Source of the DNA: Zygnema cylindricum
Lineage: Eukaryota > Streptophyta > Zygnematophyceae > Zygnematales > Zygnemataceae
Direction: 5' to 3'
DNA: 38,836 nucleotides
Assembly: GCA_037447655.1 (NCBI GenBank)
Contig: JBBHKE010002537.1
Coordinates: 1 to 38,836, forward strand
Shown here: positions 31,130 through 38,836 of the stretch, one piece after another
Position numbering within the stretch: the first letter of the stretch is position 1
Layout of the letters: each line of letters begins with the position of its first letter
Notes under the pieces: model-generated
Databases searched by the model: none
What the model was told of the DNA's origin: nothing
Seen by the model: the letters and a program-made list of their open reading frames with translations, nothing else
Made by a program: the position numbers and the translations under genes

Positions 31130-31328
31130 CACCGCGAATCATTATTAACGTTATGAACTCTATATCGGCACCCCAAAATTTTGACATTAATACCTTAAAT
31201 AGAATAAACTACACTATTTAAGGTCGTGGACCATAATCTGCCACGTCTCTTGGCACTAAATTAGAATGAATGGCGCTATTTTTTTCTTTACACTTATAAT
31301 TTCTCAACGCTAATAACGATTCGCGGTG
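31130..31328. mobile_element. MITE, 199 bp, same TIR family as 25116-25658
   Basis: Terminal inverted repeat CACCGCGAATCATTATTAAC at the left against CACCGCGAATCGTTATTAGC read inward from the right: ~23 bp with two mismatches. TA precedes the left end; the right flank is AA, one substitution from TA. No coding capacity. Confidence 0.65.
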
Positions 31329-31961
31329 AACCGATAAAGTTTGGACCAATAGCACAACAATATTTTTACAAAGAATAACAGGTAGCAAACCGTGAAGGAA
31401 AATGTTTTTTCTCTAAAGATTTATGTCACCAAATTTGTACATAAAAGTAAAGCCAAGCTGATATAAAGCCAAGAAGCCAAGGAGCCATTGAAAAGATGCC
31501 ACGTAAGCCAGAAAAGGCGGGAAATGCCAAAAAGTGGCCAGGATCACTGCTTGTTAGGGTTGCTCGTCTCACAAACTAACAGAATGAAGCACTATTTCCA
31601 GTTACGTAACGGAATCTGACTTGCAACTAAAAAACTGAATCCATTGGAGAATTCACCTTATGGCGTTTCGAATTGTTTTCGCAAAGGGCGTTATATATTT
31701 GTCATTTTTAACTACGTGTCGTATGGACGGAAGATCGTACAGAATTTTGTCTTCGAAGTCGTGTCAAACTTGGATTCGTACACAAATTAGAAGAAGTTTT
31801 GGAATTTTGTCTTGTCAGGACTCTAGAGCCACCTGAAAAGCTAAATGTAATTTTCCTTTTTGTCATTTTTCATTTTGACTTCTTAAGGATATCACTTGCA
31901 CGGGTTCAGGTGTGAATGGATTGGGAGGTTGCAACTGTACGAATTGTTGCTTTCTATTTTC
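31329..31961. other. Gene-free stretch
   Basis: No coding or RNA signal. A short AAGCCAAG/AAGCCA run occurs near 31452-31512. Confidence 0.45.
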
Positions 31962-31969
31962 CAACCAAT

Positions 31970-32427
31970 CATAGTTCAAAAGTAGGTGACCGTACGCCCA
32001 TACAATATGCCTATTGTATGCAAAACATACAATATAGCCTTAAGACCCATATTGTATTGGCCGCAAAATGAAATAAAATAGTAACAGGGTTAGGTTGCAC
32101 ATGGATCGAGAGATGATTAAACGTCATGTCAAAATTTGAAAAAAAAATCGGACAAAAAAATATTTTTCTGTGAGTTTTGAGCGACTTTTTATTTAAACCG
32201 TCAGATTTAGACGATCTGACGGTCGTTGATAAAAGTAACGATCTAAGAAAATCACATGAAAAGCCCATAACACAACTTACGATAGAAACTATCGTCAGAT
32301 TTGGACGATCGGACGGTCGTTGATGAAAGTAGCGATCTAAGAAGGTCACATGGAAAGCCCGTAACACAACTTACGCTAAAGGCGGCCTACAAAAGGCCTA
32401 CCAAAAAACGCATACTTTTGAACTATG
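31970..32427. mobile_element. hAT-like MITE 1 (458 bp) with perfect 8-bp target duplication
   Basis: The left end CATAGTTCAAAAGTAGG and the right end, read inward CATAGTTCAAAAGTATG, form TIRs. CAACCAAT occurs exactly on both sides (31962-31969 and 32428-32435). An 8-bp duplication and C-A termini fit the hAT superfamily. No transposase. The interior holds a tandem duplication of about 94 bp (units starting at 32200 and 32294). Confidence 0.9.
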
Positions 32428-32820
32428 CAACCAATGAACAGATTCCGTACTAGCTACTTTATCTACTGTAGTTTCAATTTCGTACATTTGTACCACTTCA
32501 CGAATCAGAGGTAGCGACAGGTGTCAGCGGAAGCATCAAGTTAGCAATTCATCACGCCAAATCCGTCTCTTGGGAAGTTAATTTTCTATAAAAGCAAAAA
32601 AAATGACATAAATCCAGAGATAACCGCCGGAGTAAAAAATAACCGTTCATTGTAATGGACGGTTAGGGATTGATATCGTTTCAAGCATTTGGTTAGCACC
32701 GACAAAAGCAAAGTTTCGATTGCCGTTTCGATTTCCGTTAGTTTTTTTTATTATTATTATTAGGGTTGACAGTCATGGAAGCATAACAATGTTGCTTCCG
32801 GCTCAAATCACTGTTTATAC
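32428..32820. other. Spacer between two MITEs
   Basis: Gene-free; contains a poly-T/TTATTA run near 32740-32760. The last 8 bases (GTTTATAC, 32813-32820) are the left target duplication of MITE 2. Confidence 0.5.
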
Positions 32821-33326
32821 CATAGTTCAAAAGTAGGTGAAAGTAGGCCCATACAATATGCCTATTGTATGTAAAACATGCAATATGACCTTAAGACCCA
32901 TATTGTATTGGTCGCAAAATGAAAAAAAATAGTAACAGGGTTGAGTTGCACATCGATCGATAGAGAATTAAACGTTATGTCTAAATTTTGAAAACATTCG
33001 GACAAAAATTATTTTTTTGTGACTTTTGAGGTTTATTTTATTTAAACCGTCAGATTTGGACAATCACACGATCGCTGATCAAATTAGCGATCTAAGACGA
33101 TCACATAAAAAGCCCATAACACAACTCATCCTACGCTGTGTCAGTTCGCAAAAAGAAATCGTTCGGCGGCGTGCGCTGCACTATGATCATACGTCATATT
33201 CGTACGTTCGTACAAGAGTGTGCACAAACGCACACACATAGAGTATGCCTACTCTACGTGAGTTTTGTGCCAAGTTTGGTGCGCCTACCAAAGGCCTACA
33301 ATAAAAACGCCTACTTTTGAACTATG
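32821..33326. mobile_element. hAT-like MITE 2 (506 bp) with perfect 8-bp target duplication
   Basis: TIRs CATAGTTCAAAAGTAGG at both ends (17 bp, perfect). GTTTATAC flanks both sides (32813-32820 and 33327-33334). It shares most of its left half with MITE 1 (for example CCCATACAATATGCC and AAGACCCATATTGTATTGG) but has one copy of the ~94-bp block and extra sequence at the right (33130-33290). No transposase frame. Confidence 0.92.
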
Positions 33327-33416
33327 GTTTATACACAACAAAACCTAAATAATTCCTCTTAAAATTAGGTATTTTATTATTTTAAGTGAGAAACGCTTTT
33401 TATTCGAGGTTCATAC

Positions 33417-33840
33417 CATAGTTATTCAAATGTCGTTTTTTTTTTTTTTTTATATTTACATGTGACTTATGAAAAATCTAAAAAAAGCGATATCTCACAA
33501 CCGAACGACAATATACGGAATAGACAGTTTTGTAACGATAATTGTATGGACTTTGACGAAAAGATATGTTGCACTTCGTAGTACTTTCTGTTCGGTAAAC
33601 TAAACATAAATTTTACGGGAAATGTACGGAATTGTGCCGAAAATGTACGACTATTATGAAAAGAGACGGAAATTGTACGTGAAATATACAAACTGCGGTA
33701 CATGTGAAATTCATTTTTTTTACATGTACGGAATAGTACAGAGTCACAATCACTAACGATTTTTTCAACTCACCGTCTCCAATTTCTACTTATTATTCGC
33801 GCGTTTGAATCGTAAGTAAAATACGATTTGAACAACTATG
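33417..33840. mobile_element. hAT-like MITE 3 (424 bp)
   Basis: Left end CATAGTTATTCAAATG and right end, read inward, CATAGTTGTTCAAATCG. The flanks GTTCATAC and GTTCGTAT agree at 6 of 8 positions, a decayed target duplication. The interior is unlike MITEs 1 and 2, so it is a related but separate family. Its right end is part of the 137-bp tandem duplication below. Confidence 0.65.
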
Positions 33841-34027
33841 GTTCGTATGCCTCATAACATTTACGGGTTTTCCTGGCTCACGTTTACGGGCAATGATTTT
33901 TTCAAATCACCGTCTCCAATTTCTACTTATTATTCGCGCGTTTGAATCGTAAGTAAAATACGATTTGAACAACTATGGTTCGTATGCCTCATAACATTTA
34001 CATGTTTTCCTAGCTCACGTTTACGGG
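33758..34027. repeat. 137-bp tandem duplication covering the right end of MITE 3
   Basis: Units start at 33758 and 33895 (GATTTTTTCAA...) and are nearly identical through CTCACGTTTACGGG; the few differences include GGG/CAT and CCTGG/CCTAG near the end. Each unit holds ~83 bp of MITE 3 plus ~54 bp of flank, so the duplication came after MITE insertion. Confidence 0.92.
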
Positions 34028-34201
34028 TGGTAGACGCAGAATTTGTCGTGTAGGCATCATGTTTTTTTTGTTTTTTTTTATGTTTTTCTTAACAAACACT
34101 CTTTCTTTTTTATGATCTTTTACACCAATTTCTTGAGCAAAAAACGTAAGATTATTAGTATTATATAAGTCGGTTTACTGAAACTTTCTGAGAAAATTTA
34201 A

Positions 34202-34849
34202 TGTTGAAGTACAATTTCAATTGTTGAATCGTACTTTAACAAATGTACTTTTGTGCGTATTCTATTTTCAATGTAGAAGTGTCGCTTCACGTTCCTTCAC
34301 GTCGGTTCATCTACCTTCACTAGTAATGTACGGATACCTCTAGTACTATCCGTTCACAACTTGTAATCATTGTATTTATTTGTCACGTTGTTTAGCGAAC
34401 CGTCGCTTCATCCATCTTGTCGTTTCACAAACTACAAACGACGAACTGTACATTCACCATATTTATTGTTGATTAGTTTATTCTTTGCAGTACAGATTCC
34501 ATCAATAAAAGATTTTTTTTGACCTAAATTCTTCCATCCACCGACTTCGTCATTGGCCGTCACTATTTGCCCTTAGCGGCTTCGATTTTTTTATGGACAT
34601 GGTGTAGCTAGTCCACTCTAAATCAAGAGAGGCTTAGTACTCAGTTTGTTCTTTTCTGTACATTCAAATTAACCGATTATAATGAGAAGACTTTTTCTCC
34701 CGTGTGCTACTCTTTTTGTATTTTTTTTGTCTCCTTTTGTTTTATCTTTTGCTTTCGTATTCTTCTTTGCCATGGTTCTTTTCTTTTTCATCTTGGATAT
34801 CTTTCTCCAATATCTCTCTCTTCTACCCACCATGGCCTTACCTTCTACA
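34202..34849 (+). repeat. 5' LTR of a non-coding LTR element (648 bp)
   Basis: Starts TGTTGAAGTAC and ends CTTCTACA. Strongly similar over its whole length to 37205-37869. Both contain CGTACTTTAACAAATGTAC, TCACGTTGTTTAGCGA and ATGAGAAGACTTTTTCTCCC. No good PBS: the sequence after it is GGTTATGGGCC. Confidence 0.85.
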
Positions 34850-35120
34850 GGTTATGGGCCACACCATGTTTGTCATATGTGCAATTTCTCTTATCATATC
34901 TATTCCACTTCCTTCTTTCTTATTTTTGGCAAAAATTTTCTTTTGGAAGCAAATTAGTTTCGAGAAATTGTTTAAAGATTACAATTATGGTCGTCCCATT
35001 TTTCAATTTTTCCAATTTGGCTTTTTAAATGCCAATTTTTTGAATTTCCAATTTTTTTGTTTTAAAAAAAGGTTCATTTATCTTTTATACTTTTTTTTTT
35101 TTATCCTTCCCCTATTATTG

Positions 35121-35900
35121 TTTTCGTTTTCGGAGGGTTCTTGGCTTGTTGGAGCACCCAAAGTTCATTGTTCAAAAATCTCTCCTCCATCCATTTTTGT
35201 TACCTCTATTCAACATTCTGATTTTGTCTATCTTTATTTTTTGACATTTTAGAGGCCTCCTCAGAGTGTTTGAGTACCTTAAGTTTCGTCTTTGAAGATC
35301 CCTCAACATTCAATTTCTACCTCCATCCGCCATGTTTTTTTTTTTGGACATATTTTCAGTATATTGGAGCATCGGAATGACTTTTTTTATCTTCCCTTCC
35401 AAATTTTCCCAATGCCTGTTTTTCCACTCAATCATCCACCTTATTTTGAGGCATATTTTTATCTATCATTAATTTTGGCATTTTGGAGGCTTCCCCGGAT
35501 TCTTAAAGTACCAGAATTTTTGTCTTCGAAGATCCCCTCTACATTCCATTTTGACTTTCATCCACCATATAGAGATTTTTCCGGTTCATTAAAGCATTGG
35601 AAGGACTTTTCATTTTCCCTTCCGAATTTCCCTAATATTCCATTTTTTCTCTTCATCAATCATTTTCCATTAAGGGATCACTTTATGTATCCTTCATTCG
35701 GCATTTTGGAGGCCTCGTCAGAGTGTTTGAGTACTAGTTGTTTTAACTTCGAAGATCCCCTTGACATTCCATTTTTGACCTCTATTCACCACCCTCTCTT
35801 TTAGAGACATTTTCCGGTTTATTGGAGCATCGAAAGGGAACTATTTCTCATTTCTCTTCCTAATTTCCAAACACCTATATTTTTTTTCCTTCCCCCAACC
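35121..35900. repeat. Degenerate tandem array, unit ~225-235 bp
   Basis: The marker phrase CATTTTGGAGGCCTC(C/G)TCAG recurs at 35245, 35479 and 35702 (spacing 234 and 223), each followed by GTTTGAGTAC-like, TTCGAAGATCCCC-like, ACATTCCATTTT and TCCACCA-like blocks. A shorter first copy starts near 35121 and a partial last one near 35805. Confidence 0.8.
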
Positions 35901-37191
35901 ACTATTGCTTTGTACCTTTTTTTTGGGACTTTTCAATTCCCCCATATTTTTGTCATCCCATTGAGCATTCTTTTTTATTTTTTCATAATTTCACTCTTAA
36001 TCAAAATTATTTCTTTTTTATCTTGCTTTTTATTGACAAATTTGTCCTTTCACTATTTTCTCTCTTGTTAACCTTCCGAACACCATTAATCATAATAAAG
36101 TTTGTTACATCCTTTATACTCTCCCATACTTACAAAGTTGGACACATTACCATTTTTTGTTCTCCACCTTTTATTTTCTTTAATTCTTTCATTCTCTCAT
36201 TTTTCACTACTAGAAATGAGGGAGAGTATTAACATACATTTCTAGTTGTGAAATTCCCACTTTCCACTATATAATTCCCTATTCATAGACGACCTTTTCA
36301 CTTAGCTTCAATAAATGTGAAATACCTTTTTGCATTCACTAAATTTTTTAATTGCTCTCCATTTTTTGTGACATTCTTCATGCATTCCACTCAATTCTCC
36401 TATTACCATCCATCTTCTCACGTAGCCTCTATGAAGGCCTTTTTGTTTTGGAATCATTTTTTCTTTTACCTTTATTTTCGTCAAATTTATGTTTTTTATA
36501 AATCCTTTAAACCTTTTCAATCATCGTTTGATATTTGACACTTTAATTTTTTCATCTTCCCAAAAGTGTCTTTGTCTTTTTCACACATTTTTTCTCTATT
36601 TTCCACCTTTCTTTGCATTCAACTTTTGATGTTTTTATTTACACAACTCTTTTTCATTCCCGCGTCTATAAACCACAAACCATAACCCACAAAAATTAGA
36701 CCATTGGGCCATTTTCTTTTCCAACTTTTTCCTTTTGGAATCATTTTATCGTACTGATTCCTTGGACATCTTTTTAAACTATTTCTAATCATTGTCATTA
36801 TGTTCATCAACTCATGACACTTCCTTTAACTTTCTCAATTTTCATTTTTCCACCACCATTGTTTTTTGGTTGTATTCCACATCCTTTTACTCCGACCCTT
36901 CCACTTCCAACTTGAAATTTTTTCATTCCACCTTTGTTTTTCCTTTTACACAAATCCTATTTTACCTCCTCCCAATCAATTACGCTGGATTTTTTCTTAT
37001 AAACCATTTATTGAATGGATTTTACATCGAATATTTTCTACATTTTCCCATTTTATCATTGCATTTCTCTTATTCATCCGTTTTCAACATTATGAAGCAT
37101 TTGTTTTCTATTTTATTCAATGTTTCTTGTTTTGCCCTCAATACTTTCTCACATTTTCCCTCCAAATTCATTCTTCTCTTTCCACAACTAG

Positions 37192-37204
37192 AATTGAGAG
37201 AGAG
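37192..37204 (+). promoter_or_regulatory. Polypurine tract of the non-coding LTR element
   Basis: GAATTGAGAGAGAG lies directly before the TGTTGAAG start of the 3' LTR. Confidence 0.75.
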
Positions 37205-37869
37205 TGTTGAAGTACAATTTCAGTTGTGTAATTAGTGAATCGTACTTTAACAAATGTACTTTTGTGCGTATTCTATTTTCAATGTAGTAGTGTCGTTTCA
37301 CGTTCCTTCACGTTGGTTCATGTAACTTCATTAGTAATGTACGGATACCTCTATACTATCCGTTCACAACTTGTAATCATTCTATTTATTTGTCACGTTG
37401 TTTAGCGAGCCGCCGCTTCATCCATCTTGTCGTTTCACAAACTACAAACGACGTACCGTACATTCACCATATTTATTGTTGATTGGTTGATTCTTTAGAG
37501 TACAGATTCCATCAATGTAAGATTATTTTTGACCTAAATTCTGCCATCCACCGACTTCGTCATTGGCCGTCTCTAGGTATACCTTTTTGCCCTTTGCGGC
37601 TTCGATTCTTTTATGGACATGGTGTAGCTAGTCCACTCTAAATCTAGAGTTAGGCTTAGTACTTAGCTTGTTCTTTTTTGTACATTCAAATTAACCGATT
37701 ATAATGAGAAGACTTTTTCTCCCCTATGCTTCTCCTTTTGTAATCTTTTGTCTCCTTTTGTTTATCTTTTGCTTTCGTATTATTCTTTGTCATGGTTCCT
37801 CTCTCTTTCATCTTGGATATCTTTCTCCAATATCTCTCTTTTTCACCCACCATGCCCTTACCTTCTGCA
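37205..37869 (+). repeat. 3' LTR of the non-coding LTR element (665 bp)
   Basis: Partner of 34202-34849; ends CTTCTGCA. The outer flanks (TTTAA and TATTG) do not form a target duplication, so one flank may have been rearranged. Confidence 0.85.
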
Positions 37870-37896
37870 TATTGGAAATCGGCGATATTCAACTTA

Positions 37897-37913
37897 TCGC
37901 ATGGGCGCCAAAT
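37897..37913 (-). promoter_or_regulatory. PBS-like sequence beside the tRNA-bearing LTR
   Basis: On the minus strand the LTR end AACA is followed by ATT and then TGGCGCCCATGCG. TGGCGCC is a common primer-binding start after LTRs, usually 0-3 bases from the end. Confidence 0.45.
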
Positions 37914-38115
37914 TGTTAACTTTGGAAAATGGCCAAGCCGGGGATCGAACCCGGGACCTGTGCAAACCGTACACTAGTTCTACCAACTAAGCTACCCAGC
38001 CGATGTGTACGCAAGCGCCTAATACCGAATTTATACGGCAATTAGCGGCGCACTGGCGAACCAGCTTACAGCGCGATACATACGTGTGGACTCCATAGTG
38101 GACAATTCTCCAACA
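37914..38115 (-). mobile_element. Short LTR-like unit (202 bp) carrying a tRNA gene
   Basis: On the minus strand it begins TGTTGGAGAATTGTCC, a start typical of plant LTRs, and ends AGTTAACA (inverted TGTT/AACA). A PBS-like sequence follows the end. The outer flanks CAAAT and TCTTA are not a duplication, as expected if this is one LTR of a longer or broken element. A tRNA gene fills 37930-38001, ending 16 bp before the LTR end. The partner LTR was not found in the window. Confidence 0.55.
37930..38001 (-). tRNA. tRNA-like gene, Thr(GGT) by anticodon position, within an LTR
   Basis: 72 bases fold as a cloverleaf. Acceptor GGCTGGG/CTTGGCC has seven pairs including GU. The D arm is GCTT-AGTTGGTA-GAAC with one mismatch. 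The anticodon arm is AGTGT-ACGGTTT-GCACA with an A-A at its base. The T arm is CCGGG-TTCGATC-CCCGG, perfect; the discriminator is A. The internal promoter boxes are good: A box TAGCTTAGTTGG, B box GGTTCGATCCC. TTTT follows one base after the last acceptor pair, a Pol III terminator. The anticodon by position is GGT, but base 33 is C instead of the universal U, so decoding is doubtful. No intron. Confidence 0.7.
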
Positions 38116-38811
38116 TCTTATGCTTTCAACTTGTTTTTTTTTCGAAATTTTGATTCATCTTGTTGTTTTTTCATAATTTTGGCCTTGGGCTAAAAGTTGT
38201 TGTGCAACAACAAATTGTCATTTATCCATAGTGTCAACGGCTACACACATAATCAGTAAGGATAACACTTGGTAGGATGATTAGGGGTAGCAATACCCTA
38301 AAAAACCCTAAACAACCCTAAAATAGATCGTGCAATATTGTGCATTATGCTTATTAAAAACCTTCATAATCCATACTAATACTGTGTGTAGGCTTAGAAA
38401 GAATGAGATGTTCCATTAGTAATTAATGCACGTTATAGAAAATATTTACCTCGATGATAAACATGCTTCAAGACAATGTTTTAAAAATGACGACATTATT
38501 TTTATTTTTCGAACTTTTAAGCACTACTATTATGAACTCATTGTACTCTTTTAGAGCCTGTTATTTTCGGTCGGAGGCGGTGGATCTTACAGTATGGCCA
38601 ATACTTGTAGAATAACTAGGGAACGAAAGAGTGGAAATAATTTTATTATGAAGGTCAGTTTGGTGGAAAAAAAAAAATACTATGTTCTTGAGCCGTGTAT
38701 GCGGAAAACATTTGAAAAAAAAAAAAAAAAATTGCATCCAATTCCAAAACTCAATGAAATTTGCAAAGCCACCATCCCACACCCTGAATCGTTATTAAAG
38801 ACACAATTAAG
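38116..38811. other. Gene-free right end
   Basis: AT-rich, with poly-A runs at 38668 and 38717. The only marked signal is the telo-box cluster at 38296-38323. Confidence 0.5.
38296..38323. promoter_or_regulatory. Telo-box cluster (three CCCTAAA-like units)
   Basis: Three CCCTAAA units in 28 bp, the plant telomere repeat and the core of the telo-box AAACCCTAA found in plant promoters. No gene start is visible nearby, so it may be a relic. Confidence 0.6.
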
Positions 38812-38836
38812 TATATATATATATATATATATATAT
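38812..38836. repeat. (TA)n microsatellite at window end
   Basis: At least 25 bp of TA repeat, continuing past the window. Confidence 0.95.

Larger units (their letters stand above)
34850..37204 (+). mobile_element. Internal region of a non-autonomous LTR element, pyrimidine-rich
   Basis: About 2.36 kb between the LTRs with a plus strand dominated by T and C. The frames in it (up to 182 codons, Phe/Leu/Ser-rich) reflect composition: no gag, protease, integrase or RT motif is present on either strand. It is thus a LARD-like passenger that would need proteins from another element. It contains a tandem array (35121-35900), a PPT (37192-37204) and a relic of a PPT/LTR junction near 36209-36260. 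Confidence 0.7.

Noticed and set aside
34682-37235. Phe/Leu/Ser-rich frames of 100-182 codons
   Set aside because: Pyrimidine-rich DNA lacks stops on one strand; the frames overlap one another, cross LTR ends and tandem repeats, and have no domain.
1-38836. CRISPR array, bacterial operon or rRNA gene
   Set aside because: No regularly spaced identical repeats with unique spacers, no Shine-Dalgarno-linked gene rows, and no rRNA-like sequence were seen.

Overview
The window looks like a stretch of a repeat-rich, AT-rich streptophyte (plant) nuclear genome. The evidence is Ty1/copia retrotransposons primed by initiator-Met tRNA, one L-type (legume-type) lectin gene with a signal-peptide exon and a GT-AG intron, telo-box motifs, several MITE families, and no bacterial operon structure. 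The species cannot be named from the sequence. The degenerate RLE-type non-LTR reverse transcriptase and the intron-containing lectin suggest a non-seed plant to me, but that is a guess. A run of 10 Ns at 26058-26067 shows this is a draft assembly.

Layout. 1-1239: left-truncated copia element on the minus strand (LTR, PBS, gag start; called copia-A). 1240-5480: mostly gene-free, with one possible solo LTR (3629-4302) and a long TA microsatellite. 5483-13066: a complete but dead copia element on the plus strand (copia-B), with an LTR pair, PBS, gag, protease, integrase, RT, RNase H and PPT. It is interrupted by a solo LTR (10048-11034) and by a second foreign stretch with a tRNA-like (SINE-like) head. 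13067-15120: AT-rich DNA and a ~370-bp homopurine block. 15127-17976: a ~380-bp direct repeat pair bracketing a Pro/Ser-rich minus-strand reading frame of unknown identity. About 18640-20600: a 5'-truncated non-LTR retroelement whose C-terminus has a CCHC plus D-x12-D signature of a restriction-like endonuclease. 23023-24121: the lectin gene, the only clear host gene, on the minus strand. 25116-25658 and 31130-31328: MITEs of one TIR family. 26069-29260: a 5'-truncated copia element on the minus strand (copia-C). 30312-30584: a possible small secreted peptide gene ending in a GPSP-type motif. 31970-34027: three hAT-like MITEs, two with perfect 8-bp target duplications. 34202-37869: a non-coding, pyrimidine-rich LTR element with an internal tandem array. 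37914-38115: a 202-bp LTR-like unit on the minus strand that carries an almost perfect tRNA gene followed by a Pol III terminator and, outside the unit, a PBS-like sequence.

How it works together: almost everything here is layered transposon debris, with nested insertions, solo LTRs, slippage duplications and MITEs. It surrounds one host lectin gene and possibly one peptide gene. The most unusual object is the tRNA-bearing LTR at the right end, a potential Pol III-driven short retroelement analogous to the 5S-bearing Cassandra elements.
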